64,000 nucleotides of DNA from Carnobacterium jeotgali MS3 (GTDB lineage: Bacteria > Bacillota > Bacilli > Lactobacillales > Carnobacteriaceae). A program made the translations under genes and the position numbers. The stretch lies in contig NZ_JQNF01000005.1 of NCBI RefSeq assembly GCF_000745125.1, forward strand, positions 248,001-312,000. The letters are read 5' to 3'. The notes under the pieces were generated by a model. That model was not told where the DNA came from. It did not search any database and worked only from the letters and a program-made list of their open reading frames with translations. This document shows, in pieces, positions 56,394-64,000 of this stretch; positions within the stretch are counted from its first letter, which is position 1; every line of letters begins with the position of its first letter.

Positions 56394-56673
56394 GAAGAGA
56401 AAAAGTAAGTTTAGAAACTTTCTAGAGAGATTGCGGTGGTGGGAGCAATTAAGGAACTATACTGAAAACACATCTCTGAGCTGACAATTGAACGTAGTTT
56501 TTATTACAAGTAAATTGATTCGGGAGTACCCGTTATAGTACTAGCGTTTAGTAGTTGTGAACGCGATGAGGTAGTTTTCTGTGAAGAGACTACGAATAAA
56601 GGTGGAACCACGATATTGATATCAATCGTCCTTTGATTTTCTATTAGTAATAGAAAATCAAAGGGCTTTTTTT
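56394..56673 (+). promoter_or_regulatory. T-box leader with histidine specifier CAC
   Basis: Stem I closes with AGAGA (56396-56400) against TCTCT (56473-56477) followed by GAGC, as in Bacillus glyQS. The triplet one base before the closing strand is CAC (56469-56471), a histidine codon. The distal stem ATTGC/GCAAT encloses GGTGGTGGG. The T-box core AAGGTGGAACCACG is at 56599-56612, and a 15-bp terminator stem at 56630-56664 ends in T residues. The importer genes behind it would be induced by uncharged tRNA-His. Confidence 0.88.
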
Positions 56674-56733
56674 GTTTTTCAGGACTGCAGCTTGAAAACA
56701 ATAAATAAATTAAAAAAAGGGAGAGAATATAAA

Positions 56734-57531
56734 ATGAAAAATACAATGACAAAGGTAGTTTTAGGTTTAGGAATGGTAGGAATATTAGCAGGATGTGGAG
56801 CAGAAGAAACAGCAAAAGATTCATTCGATCAAATTAAAGAAGAAGGTACCTTAGTTGTAGGTCTAGATGACACATTTGCTCCAATGGGTTTTCGTGATAG
56901 TAATGGAGATATCGTCGGTTTCGACGTGGATTTGGCAAATGTAGTAGCTGAAAAATTGGATGTAGAAGTCGAATTTCAAGCGATTGATTGGGCTTTAAAA
57001 GAAACAGAGTTAAAAAGTGATAACATTGATGTGATATGGAATGGTTATACTATTACGGATGAAAGAAAAAAACAAGTTGATTTTAGTTCACCCTATTTAG
57101 AAAACAGTCAAATTATTATTGTTTTAGAAGATAGCGACATTCAAACTAAGGAAGATTTAAGTGGGAAAGTAGTAGCTGCCCAACAATCTTCTAGTGCAGT
57201 AGATGCTATTAATGCAGATGAGTCGAAAATAATAGAAAAATTCGCTAACCAAGAAGTTGTTCTTTATCCTTCCAATAATGATGTTTTCAATGATTTAGCT
57301 TCCGGAAGAAGTGACGCAATCGTTGTTGATGAAACGTTAGGTCGTTACTACATGAAGCAAAATGAAGAGATTAGTTATCGCGTATTAGAAGATAACTTTG
57401 GCGAAGAAGAATATGCAGTTGGTACGCGTAAAGAAGACGATAAATTAACAGAAGCTATCAATGATGCTTTAGATGAAATGAAAACTGATGGCACATTTGA
57501 TGAAATCTATGCAAAATGGTTTGCTGAATAA
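56734..57531 (+). CDS. Amino-acid ABC transporter substrate-binding lipoprotein 1 (probable histidine)
   Basis: An extracellular solute-binding protein of family 3. The 265-residue protein has a signal peptide ending in the lipobox LAGC (Cys near 21), then GLDDTFAPMGFRDSNGDIVGFDVDLA, DVIWNGYTITDERKKQVDFS and DEMKTDGTFDEIYAKWF. A TTG at 56692 is in frame but distant from any ribosome site; the ATG at 56734 has GGGAGAG. It is the first gene after the His T-box, which suggests histidine as ligand. Confidence 0.92.
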   Translation: MKNTMTKVVLGLGMVGILAGCGAEETAKDSFDQIKEEGTLVVGLDDTFAPMGFRDSNGDIVGFDVDLANVVAEKLDVEVEFQAIDWALKETELKSDNIDVIWNGYTITDERKKQVDFSSPYLENSQIIIVLEDSDIQTKEDLSGKVVAAQQSSSAVDAINADESKIIEKFANQEVVLYPSNNDVFNDLASGRSDAIVVDETLGRYYMKQNEEISYRVLEDNFGEEEYAVGTRKEDDKLTEAINDALDEMKTDGTFDEIYAKWFAE

Positions 57532-57601
57532 ATAGGATAGACAAGCATATTCTATCCTAAAACAATTAGCTTAATTTATAATTCTAAGGAGGAGAGAAGT
57601 A

Positions 57602-58405
57602 ATGAAGAAATTAATGATGATATTAAGCGTGTTTGCTGCTTCCTTTCTTCTGGTAGCATGTGGTAGTACTTCGAAGACAACAACTGAAGCTAAAGATGTG
57701 TTTTTAGGTGAACCAGGGGATACTTTTATAGTGGGCTTAGATGATACGTTTGTACCAATGGGATTTCGCGACAGTAAAGGTAATTTAGTGGGACTAGATA
57801 TTGATTTGGCAACAGAAGTAGCTAAACGCCTTGAGTTGACGATTGAATTTCAACCAATCGATTGGGCCATGAAAGAAACTGAATTAAACGCTGGCAATAT
57901 TGATGCCATCTGGAATGGGTATTCTGTTACCCAAGAGCGTAAAGAAAAAGTGAATTTTAGTATTCCTTATACTGGTGGAGGACAAATTTTTGTTGTATTA
58001 GAAGATAGCCCGATACAAACATGGGATGATCTAAAAGGAAAAACAGTGGCTGCCCAACAGTCTTCTAGTACAGTTGATTTATTAATGAACCATGAAAGTG
58101 GAATTGTCGATACCTTTGCAAATGGAGAAATTATTCAATATCCGTCATACAATGACGTGTTTAATGACTTGGATAGCAACAGAAGTGACGCTATTGCAGT
58201 GAGTGAAATATATGCACGCTATACAATGAAACAAAAAGGTGCTCAGAAATACCGTGTTCTAGATGAAAGTTTTGCGGAGGAAGATACTGCAGTAGGGGTT
58301 AGAAAGACAGACACAGTCTTTTTAGAAAAGTTGAATGCGACTTTAACTGAAATGGAAAAAGATGGAACACTGGACGAAATAAAAAGTAAATGGATCACAG
58401 AATAA
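57602..58405 (+). CDS. Amino-acid ABC transporter substrate-binding lipoprotein 2
   Basis: A 267-residue paralogue of the previous protein with lipobox LVAC, sharing LDDTFVPMGFRDSKG, IDWAMKETELNAGNIDAIWNGY and AAQQSSSTVD. The two are clearly a tandem duplication but have diverged over most of their length, so they may bind with different affinity or ligand. Both would serve the single permease and ATPase behind. GGAGGAG precedes the ATG. Confidence 0.92.
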   Translation: MKKLMMILSVFAASFLLVACGSTSKTTTEAKDVFLGEPGDTFIVGLDDTFVPMGFRDSKGNLVGLDIDLATEVAKRLELTIEFQPIDWAMKETELNAGNIDAIWNGYSVTQERKEKVNFSIPYTGGGQIFVVLEDSPIQTWDDLKGKTVAAQQSSSTVDLLMNHESGIVDTFANGEIIQYPSYNDVFNDLDSNRSDAIAVSEIYARYTMKQKGAQKYRVLDESFAEEDTAVGVRKTDTVFLEKLNATLTEMEKDGTLDEIKSKWITE

Positions 58406-58434
58406 AATTAAATAAAGAAAAGAGTGGATAAATA

Positions 58435-59070
58435 ATGGATTTAATTGCTGAGATAACCCCTAGTTTATTGGATGGATTAAAAACAACACTATTACTATTT
58501 TTAATTATCGTTGTGATAACTATTCCACTAGGATTTTTAATTGCTTGCGTAAGAGTGTATGCTCCAAAATGGTTATCGTGGATCATACAAGTTTATATCT
58601 ATATTATGAGAGGGACGCCATTGCTTTTGCAATTAATGATTGTATTCTTCGGGCTGCCTCTAGTTGGCATAACATTCGACCGTTTTACAGCAGCCGTGTT
58701 CACTTTCACAATTAACTATGCAGCGTATTATGCAGAAATATTCCGTGGAGGTATTCTTTCTATTCCAAAAGGTCAATTTGAAGCCATAAAAGTATTAGGG
58801 ATTGGGAAAATAAATGGATTTAGAAAAATTATTATTCCACAAGTCATGCGTGTTGTACTGCCTTCAGTAGGAAATGAAGTCATTGCACTAGTTAAAGATA
58901 CTTCTCTTATTTATATTTTAGGAATCGGTGAATTATTACGAGCAGGTCAGATTGCAGCTAATACCTATGCCTCTTTAATACCTTATGCAGCGGTTGGTGC
59001 AATATATTTAATAGTAACTGGATTAGTAACCTTGTTACTAAATGCGATCGAGAAAAAGTCGAATTATTAA
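58435..59070 (+). CDS. Amino-acid ABC transporter permease (HisM/GlnP family)
   Basis: A 211-residue permease with about five membrane helices. The conserved cytoplasmic ATPase-contact loop is ECIAAYYAEIFRGG-like (NYAAYYAEIFRGGILSIPKGQ) and continues EAIKVLGI, with PQVMRVVLPSVGNEVIALVKDTSL. It is a single permease gene, so the channel would be a homodimer. AAAGAGTGG precedes the ATG. Confidence 0.94.
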   Translation: MDLIAEITPSLLDGLKTTLLLFLIIVVITIPLGFLIACVRVYAPKWLSWIIQVYIYIMRGTPLLLQLMIVFFGLPLVGITFDRFTAAVFTFTINYAAYYAEIFRGGILSIPKGQFEAIKVLGIGKINGFRKIIIPQVMRVVLPSVGNEVIALVKDTSLIYILGIGELLRAGQIAANTYASLIPYAAVGAIYLIVTGLVTLLLNAIEKKSNY

Positions 59071-59085
59071 AGGAGATGATTGGGA

Positions 59086-59763
59086 ATGGGATTGAAAGCA
59101 ACTAATCTAACCAAACAGTTCAATGGAATAGATGTGTTAAGAAATTTTAATTTCACTATCGAAGCTGGAGAAATTGTCACGCTTGTTGGTAAATCAGGTA
59201 CCGGGAAAACGACGTTAATGAGAGTCCTTAATCAACTTGAAAAAGCAGATAATGGAACGATTGCGATTGATGAAAATTATTTATGTCGTGAAACGACTGA
59301 AGATAAAACAGAATATGTTTCAAGTAAAGAACGAATGGTCTACAACAATCAAATCGGTATGGTGTTTCAAGATTATCAATTATTTCCTAATCTAACCGTC
59401 TTGAAAAATTGTATTGAAGCACCATTAGATCAAAAATTACTGACAAAAGAACAAGCAATTGAAAAAGCAGAGATGCTGTTGACACAAATGAAAATTTTAG
59501 ATAAAAAAGATGTTTATCCAAGCACCTTATCAGGAGGGCAACAACAACGTGTAGCCATAGCGCGGGCTATGATGCTTAACCCTAAGATTCTTTGTTTTGA
59601 CGAACCAACTTCTGCATTAGATCGTGATTCATCAAATGAGGTTGGAAAGATGATTGAATCTATTGCCTCATCAGGTACAGGTATCTTAATTGTCACGCAT
59701 GATATAGAGTTTGCAGAAAAATTTGGAACAAGAGTTGTCTCTTCAGATGAATTTTTACGCTAA
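59086..59763 (+). CDS. Amino-acid ABC transporter ATP-binding protein
   Basis: A polar amino-acid type ATPase. The 226-residue protein has Walker A GKSGTGKTT, the Q loop (GMVFQDYQLFPNLTV), signature LSGGQQQRVAIARA, Walker B LCFDEPTSALD and switch His in IVTHDIEFA. The frame opens at a TTG (59080) too close to AGGAG; the ATG at 59086 is better spaced. It completes the hisXYZ-like importer. Confidence 0.94.
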   Translation: MGLKATNLTKQFNGIDVLRNFNFTIEAGEIVTLVGKSGTGKTTLMRVLNQLEKADNGTIAIDENYLCRETTEDKTEYVSSKERMVYNNQIGMVFQDYQLFPNLTVLKNCIEAPLDQKLLTKEQAIEKAEMLLTQMKILDKKDVYPSTLSGGQQQRVAIARAMMLNPKILCFDEPTSALDRDSSNEVGKMIESIASSGTGILIVTHDIEFAEKFGTRVVSSDEFLR

Positions 59764-59819
59764 AAAGAATTGAAAATACACTTGTTTTGCTATTTTTAAA
59801 GATTTGGTTAAAGTATTTA

Positions 59820-59848
59820 TTGACGAAGGACATGCAATTTGGTATGAT
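59820..59848 (+). promoter_or_regulatory. rplU operon promoter
   Basis: TTGACG (59820-59825), 17 bases and TATGAT (59843-59848). Confidence 0.85.
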
Positions 59849-59855
59849 GTTAATG

Positions 59856-59945
59856 TTGTAAATGTGTAGCACCACAACTACAACCGCACGGGAATGAGTT
59901 TAAGTCCTTTATGGCGCTCATGATGGCGAGTCTAAGTCTAACAAG
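59856..59945 (+). promoter_or_regulatory. Ribosomal protein L21 leader
   Basis: The leader between the promoter and rplU has the Firmicutes L21-leader features: an early hairpin with GTAGCACC and CTACAACCGCACGGGAATGAG, followed by GGCGCTCATGATGGCGAG. It probably binds L21 to control rplU-prp-rpmA. The match is by recognition of conserved blocks, not by a model search. Confidence 0.75.
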
Positions 59946-59958
59946 GAGGTGCGAAAGA

Positions 59959-60267
59959 ATGTACGCAATTATTAAAACAGGTGGAAAACAAATTAAAGTT
60001 GAAGTTGGCCAAGAAATCTACATTGAAAAATTGAATGTTGAAGCTGGTGAAACTGTAGTCTTTGAAGAAGTTGTCTTAATTGGTGGAGAAGAAACAAAAG
60101 TTGGAGCTCCAACTATTGTAGGAGCTACTGTTGAAGGTACTGTTGAAAAACATGGTCTTCAAAAGAAAGTTACGACTTTTATCTACAAACCTAAAAAACA
60201 TAGTCACCGTAAACAAGGTCACCGTCAACCATATACAAAAGTTGTTATCAACGCAATTAACGCATAA
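59959..60267 (+). CDS. rplU: 50S ribosomal protein L21
   Basis: The 102-residue protein begins [18 protein letters not shown] and ends with [19 protein letters not shown], as in all L21 proteins. The frame is open from 59911, but that part is the leader. AGGAGGTG sits before the ATG at 59959. It heads the rplU-prp-rpmA operon. Confidence 0.98.
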   Translation: MYAIIKTGGKQIKVEVGQEIYIEKLNVEAGETVVFEEVVLIGGEETKVGAPTIVGATVEGTVEKHGLQKKVTTFIYKPKKHSHRKQGHRQPYTKVVINAINA

Positions 60268-60284
60268 GAAAGTGGTGTTCCAAT

Positions 60285-60620
60285 ATGATTCAAGCATTCT
60301 TTAAACGTAATGATAAGGAAGATATTGTTTCCTTTGAAGTTACAGGACATGCGGAGTCTGGACCCTACGGCAGTGATATAGTCTGTGCGGCTGTCTCAGC
60401 ATTAGTTATAGGAACAACAAATAGCATTTCGGTTTTATCAGGTGTTTCGCCATTGGTAGAAACAAATGAAGAAGTTGAAGGCGGCTATTTATACGTTGAA
60501 CTTTTAAGCGAATTGACTGAAGAACAGTTGAAAATCTCACAGATTCTTCTGGAGAGCCTTCAATTATCTTTAACAGGAATAGTTGAAGAGTATCCGAAAT
60601 ATGTCAAACTTGCACAATAA
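60285..60620 (+). CDS. prp: Ribosomal-processing cysteine protease Prp
   Basis: Prp (YsxB) removes the short N-terminal extension of L27 in Firmicutes. The 111-residue protein has the catalytic His in VTGHAESGPYGSDIVCAAVSAL and the catalytic Cys twelve residues later in the same motif. It lies between rplU and rpmA. The target site is visible in the next gene. Confidence 0.95.
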   Translation: MIQAFFKRNDKEDIVSFEVTGHAESGPYGSDIVCAAVSALVIGTTNSISVLSGVSPLVETNEEVEGGYLYVELLSELTEEQLKISQILLESLQLSLTGIVEEYPKYVKLAQ

Positions 60621-60647
60621 AAAATTATAATAGGAGGTGCAACTCAT

Positions 60648-60932
60648 ATGTTAAAAATGAATCTACAATTCTTCGCCCATAAAAAAGGTGGCGGTTCTAC
60701 AACTAACGGACGCGACTCAAACTCTAAACGTTTAGGCGCTAAACGTGCAGATGGACAAACTGTTTCAGGTGGTTCAATTTTATTCCGTCAACGCGGAACT
60801 AAAATTTATCCAGGTGTTAACGTTGGAATTGGTGGAGACGATACTTTGTTTGCAAAATGTGACGGAGTTGTTCGTTTCGAACGCAAAGGCCGCGACAAAA
60901 AACAAGTTTCTGTTTATCCAGCAGCTCAATAA
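60648..60932 (+). CDS. rpmA: 50S ribosomal protein L27 with cleavable N-terminal extension
   Basis: The 94-residue protein starts [18 protein letters not shown]. The segment MLKMNLQFF is the Firmicutes-type extension removed by Prp before Ala-His-Lys-Lys, exposing the residues that reach the peptidyl-transferase centre. [17 protein letters not shown] follows. AGGAGGTG precedes the ATG. Confidence 0.98.
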   Translation: MLKMNLQFFAHKKGGGSTTNGRDSNSKRLGAKRADGQTVSGGSILFRQRGTKIYPGVNVGIGGDDTLFAKCDGVVRFERKGRDKKQVSVYPAAQ

Positions 60933-60941
60933 TTTAAAATG

Positions 60942-60977
60942 AAAAGCTCTTCTATTCTTAGAAGAGCTTTTTTGACG
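60942..60977 (+). terminator. Terminator of rplU-prp-rpmA
   Basis: AAAAGCTCTTCT pairs perfectly with AGAAGAGCTTTT around 6 bases, followed by T residues. Confidence 0.92.
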
Positions 60978-61178
60978 GTTACGATGAAAACTTCAAAAAG
61001 AATAAAGGATATTAAAAAGCTTAAATTTGCTTTTGAAAATAAACTAAGCTCATGCTTGAAACCTTACAAGTTATTCGTTAGAATGGAAGAGTAGTGCCGT
61101 TTTAATAGATGACTCATTTCATTTCTTACATGACTAATACCAAGACGTTGTAAGAAAAAAAGAAAGAGGTTGAAATTA

Positions 61179-62186
61179 GTGTCTCAAAAAGAAATTGAAC
61201 AGTTATTTAATCAATTGGACGCTTCAGTCCAACTTTTGCAAAAGGAATTAGATGTTTCTTATCTAGAGGCTCTTTCAGAAACTGGTGAAAATATTCTCGT
61301 TAATAAGATTCCTCATCAGATTGATGGTTTTCCTTCAGATGAAATAGTTGGAAAATTGACGCAACTATATAAAGAAGTTTCAATAGATAACATGGAATCT
61401 GAAGACATTCGAAAAGCAATTCAATTAGCTCTTTTGAAAGCTTCAAAGACAGATGCATTGCAACCCAATCACCAGATGACACCAGATGCGATTGGCTTTA
61501 TTTTAAACTATCTAATTGAAAAATTAATTAGTGGAAAACTAGAGAAAATTCGGTTACTTGATCCAGCTGTTGGGATGGGAAATCTATTATCAACTGTTTA
61601 TAATGGATTAGTTTCAAAAAACATTTTGGTAGAGGCAGAAGGTATCGATAACGATGATTTGCTTCTAACCCTTGCGTCAGTTAGCACAACTATGCAAAGG
61701 CAAAAAGTTACGTTGACTCATCAAGATGCGTTACAAGACTTGTTAATGGATCCTGTAGACGTTGTTGTGAGTGACTTGCCCGTTGGTTATTATCCATTGG
61801 ACGAAAAAGTCAGTAAATACAAAACAGCTGCAAAAGAGGGTCATTCTTATGCGCATCATTTATTCATTGAACAAAGCTTACATTATTTGAAAGATGGCGG
61901 ATTTGGAATCTTTTTAGTTCCTGCTCAGTTATTTGAGACAGATGAGACACCTGGACTGATGAAGATGATTCAAGAAGAATCGTTTTTACAAGGGATGTTA
62001 AATCTACCAAATGAGTTATTTAAGACTAAAAACTCCAGAAAATCAATTCTTTTGATCCAAAAGAAAGGGAACAATGCTAAACAAGCTAAACAAGTTTTGT
62101 TAGCACAAATTCCAGACTTTAAAAATCAAAAAGCCATGCTTCAATTTATGCAAGAAGTAGATAGTTGGAAAAAAGAAAATATTTAA
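61179..62186 (+). CDS. ytxK: Class I SAM-dependent methyltransferase YtxK
   Basis: A 335-residue protein of the N6-adenine methylase type, with a helical N-terminal region, motif I LLDPAVGMGNLLSTVYNG near residue 128 and motif IV SDLPVGYYPLDEKVS (in place of NPPY). YtxK lies before ackA in Bacillus as well, and its target is not established. It has no restriction partner here. A TTG at 61170 overlaps the ribosome site AGAGG, so the GTG at 61179 is chosen. Confidence 0.88.
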   Translation: MSQKEIEQLFNQLDASVQLLQKELDVSYLEALSETGENILVNKIPHQIDGFPSDEIVGKLTQLYKEVSIDNMESEDIRKAIQLALLKASKTDALQPNHQMTPDAIGFILNYLIEKLISGKLEKIRLLDPAVGMGNLLSTVYNGLVSKNILVEAEGIDNDDLLLTLASVSTTMQRQKVTLTHQDALQDLLMDPVDVVVSDLPVGYYPLDEKVSKYKTAAKEGHSYAHHLFIEQSLHYLKDGGFGIFLVPAQLFETDETPGLMKMIQEESFLQGMLNLPNELFKTKNSRKSILLIQKKGNNAKQAKQVLLAQIPDFKNQKAMLQFMQEVDSWKKENI

Positions 62187-62213
62187 AAATTTACATTAGG
62201 AGATGGAAAAAAT

Positions 62214-63404
62214 ATGCCAAAAACAATTGCAATTAATGCAGGTAGTTCAAGTTTGAAATTCACATTATATGAAATGCCAGCTGAAGAAGAAATCGCTTCA
62301 GGAATAATCGAAAGAATTGGTTTGAATAATTCAATTTTTACTACGAAATATGCCGGTGAAAAATACAAAGTGGTTGAAGATATTGCAAACCATGAAATTG
62401 CTATTCAAATGGTTTTAGATAAATTAATTGAATTAAAAGTGATTGCAAACTACGAAGAAATTACAGGAGTAGGACACCGTGTAGTAGCTGGTGGAGAATT
62501 ATTTAAAGATTCTGCATTAATTACTGATGAAGTGTTAGCTCAAATCGAAGGCTTAGCTGAATTTGCTCCGTTACACAACCCAGCAAATGCTACAGGAATC
62601 AAAGCATTCAAAAAACTTCTACCAAATATTACTAGTGTAGCTGTATTTGACACATCTTTCCATACAACAATGCCTAAAGAAAATTATTTGTATAGTCTTC
62701 CAATGGAATACTATACAGACTTCGCAGCACGTAAATATGGTGCTCACGGTACTTCACATAAATATGTTTCAGAACGTGCAGCTGAAATGTTAGGCAAACC
62801 ACTTGAAGACACAAAACTGATTACATGTCACTTAGGAAACGGTGGATCTATAACAGCTGTTAAAGGTGGAAAATCAATTGATACATCAATGGGATTCACT
62901 CCTTTAGCTGGAATCACAATGGGTACGCGTACTGGTGATATCGATGCATCATTATTGCCATTCTTAATGGATAAATTAAATATCACTGATATTAATGATA
63001 TGATTTATATCTTAAATAACAAATCAGGTTTACTAGGTCTTTCTCATGTTTCAAGCGATATGCGTGATGTTGAAGATGAAGCTGAAAAAGGAAATGAAGA
63101 TGCTCAAACATCATTAGACATTTTTTATAACCGTGTTCAAAAATACATTGGTCAATATTTTGCAATTTTAAATGGTGCTGACGCAATTGTCTTTACTGCT
63201 GGAATTGGCGAAAATTCTCCAGAAACGCGTCAAATTATTATTGATGGCATGAATTGGTTTGGTGCTGAAATTGATCCTGAAGCAAATAATGTACGTGGAA
63301 AAGAACGTATTATATCTACTCCAGAATCAAAAGTTAAAGTACTATTGATACCAACAGATGAAGAAATTATGATTGCTCGCGATGTTGAAAGATTACGCGC
63401 ATAA
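62214..63404 (+). CDS. ackA: Acetate kinase
   Basis: Converts acetyl phosphate and ADP to acetate and ATP, the ATP-yielding step of acetate fermentation. The 396-residue protein begins [18 protein letters not shown] and contains [36 protein letters not shown] and [22 protein letters not shown] precedes the ATG. It is 27 bases behind ytxK. Confidence 0.98.
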   Translation: MPKTIAINAGSSSLKFTLYEMPAEEEIASGIIERIGLNNSIFTTKYAGEKYKVVEDIANHEIAIQMVLDKLIELKVIANYEEITGVGHRVVAGGELFKDSALITDEVLAQIEGLAEFAPLHNPANATGIKAFKKLLPNITSVAVFDTSFHTTMPKENYLYSLPMEYYTDFAARKYGAHGTSHKYVSERAAEMLGKPLEDTKLITCHLGNGGSITAVKGGKSIDTSMGFTPLAGITMGTRTGDIDASLLPFLMDKLNITDINDMIYILNNKSGLLGLSHVSSDMRDVEDEAEKGNEDAQTSLDIFYNRVQKYIGQYFAILNGADAIVFTAGIGENSPETRQIIIDGMNWFGAEIDPEANNVRGKERIISTPESKVKVLLIPTDEEIMIARDVERLRA

Positions 63405-63415
63405 TAAAAACAACA

Positions 63416-63450
63416 AAAAAACAACCAAATAATTTTGGTTGTTTTTTTTG
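63416..63450. terminator. Terminator between ackA and usp
   Basis: AAAAACAACCAAA pairs with TTTGGTTGTTTTT around a 4-base loop. It serves both convergent genes. Confidence 0.9.
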
Positions 63451-63465
63451 TTTGTCTAGTAAACA

Positions 63466-63924
63466 TTAGCCTTTTTTATTGTCTAAATCTGTCCGAACGA
63501 TTAATACGTCACAATTAGCATGTCGAATAACATATTCTGAAACAGATCCTATAAAGATCCGTTCTACTGCATTTAAACCAGTTGCTCCCAATAAAATCAA
63601 ATCAATTTTTTGATCTTCCGGAATTTGTTTTGCAATTAACACTTTTGGAGAGCCATATTCAATTGAATAAGTAATATCTTGAACACGATGATTTTTTGCA
63701 TAACGGACATATTCTTCTAAGGTGTTTTTAGCTTGTTCACTTGCTTTATCAGCCATAGCACCATCAAAGGTTGAAATGCTTTGAAACGCCCGAGTATCAA
63801 TAACATGTGCAAGAACTAACGTAGCAGAGTTACGAACTGCAACTTGTACAGCCTTTTTAAAAGCTATTTCAGCCTCAGTCGAACCATCCACAGCAACTAA
63901 AATTCGATTGTATTGTTGTAACAT
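63466..63924 (-). CDS. Universal stress protein (UspA family)
   Basis: A 152-residue UspA-fold protein. It begins YNRILVAVDGSTEAEIAFKKA and has the ATP-binding loop LLGATGLNAVERIFIGSVSEYVIRHANCDVLIVR, the G-2x-G-9x-G-S/T type. Upstream ATG codons at 63939 and 63930 are too close to or ahead of GGAG; the ATG at 63924 is 9 bases from it. Only about 75 bases upstream are in the window, so a leader RNA cannot be judged. Confidence 0.92.
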   Translation of the reverse strand: MLQQYNRILVAVDGSTEAEIAFKKAVQVAVRNSATLVLAHVIDTRAFQSISTFDGAMADKASEQAKNTLEEYVRYAKNHRVQDITYSIEYGSPKVLIAKQIPEDQKIDLILLGATGLNAVERIFIGSVSEYVIRHANCDVLIVRTDLDNKKG

Positions 63925-64000
63925 ATACATCCACTCCATTTCTCATGATAAAATAAATGAATTATTTCTTCCTAATCTCATTGTACTCTAAATGTATCCA

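Noticed and set aside
61018-61165. Possible third copy of the RNA element before ytxK (CTCATGCTTGAAACCTTACAAG, CTTACAA/TTGTAAG stem)
   Set aside because: Only short stretches resemble the two copies. The Shine-Dalgarno micro-ORF and the pseudoknot domain are missing.
61179-62186. YtxK as the methylase of a restriction-modification system
   Set aside because: No restriction or specificity gene is adjacent, the motif IV is not a standard NPPY, and the ytxK-ackA pairing is a housekeeping arrangement.

Overview
The window is chromosomal DNA from a low-GC Gram-positive bacterium of the Lactobacillales, most likely Carnobacterium or a close relative. Three things point there. The division and cell-wall operon has the Bacillus/Lactobacillales order. 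MurE carries the DNPR signature of meso-diaminopimelate ligases, and a dapF gene lies nearby. A full rod-shape set (mreBCD, minCD) is present, with no sporulation genes at the position where Bacillus has spoIVFAB. The genus name is an inference from these traits, not a database match. No rRNA, tRNA, prophage or CRISPR array was seen.

Layout: 1-15.2 kb is the dcw cluster (mraZ-rsmH-ftsL-pbp-murE-mraY-murD-murG-divIB-ftsA-ftsZ-ylmE-sepF-ylmG-ylmH), followed by divIVA and a T-box-controlled ileS. 19.2-25 kb holds dapF, a cold-shock gene, and a MarR-type regulator with a palindromic operator in front of a two-gene ABC drug exporter. 25-32.9 kb is a housekeeping mosaic: a GlsB-like membrane protein, xpaC-telA, nudF-small membrane protein-mtnN, two GNAT acetyltransferases, yueI, yktB, luxS and a 56-residue small protein. 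33.2-35.0 kb is an intact IS1182-type insertion sequence sitting just behind rpsD. 35-44 kb carries rpsD with a long leader, a GAF-type methionine sulfoxide reductase, ezrA, a NifS-like cysteine desulfurase with thiI, an amidohydrolase, rex with a Rex box, and tpx. 44-56.4 kb follows the Bacillus order valS (T-box)-folC-HAD-radC-mreBCD-minCD, interrupted between radC and mreB by four tandem cold-shock genes and a structured RNA element. 56.4-59.8 kb is an amino-acid ABC importer under a T-box whose specifier reads CAC (histidine). 59.8-64 kb is rplU-prp-rpmA with an L21 leader, ytxK-ackA and a usp gene.

Functionally the window is dominated by envelope building and division. MurE, MraY, MurD, MurG, PBP and DapF make DAP-type peptidoglycan. 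FtsL, DivIB, FtsA, FtsZ, SepF, EzrA, DivIVA and MinCD place and build the septum, and MreBCD directs side-wall growth. NifS-ThiI make 4-thiouridine in tRNA. MtnN and LuxS recycle S-adenosylhomocysteine and release AI-2. Prp cleaves the N-terminal extension of L27 encoded next to it.

The most unusual signal is a pair of related non-coding elements, about 24861-25124 and 51765-52030. Both have a 5' hairpin with compensatory changes, a perfectly spaced Shine-Dalgarno sequence feeding a five-codon micro-ORF (M-L-E/V-A-L-stop, with synonymous differences between copies), a freely varying middle stem, and an almost identical 3' domain that can fold as a pseudoknot. I do not recognise it as a known RNA family. 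Other notable signals are an inverted repeat in the insertion sequence that would hide the transposase ribosome-binding site only in read-through transcripts, a hairpin that covers the radC ribosome-binding site, and the near-identical csp array.
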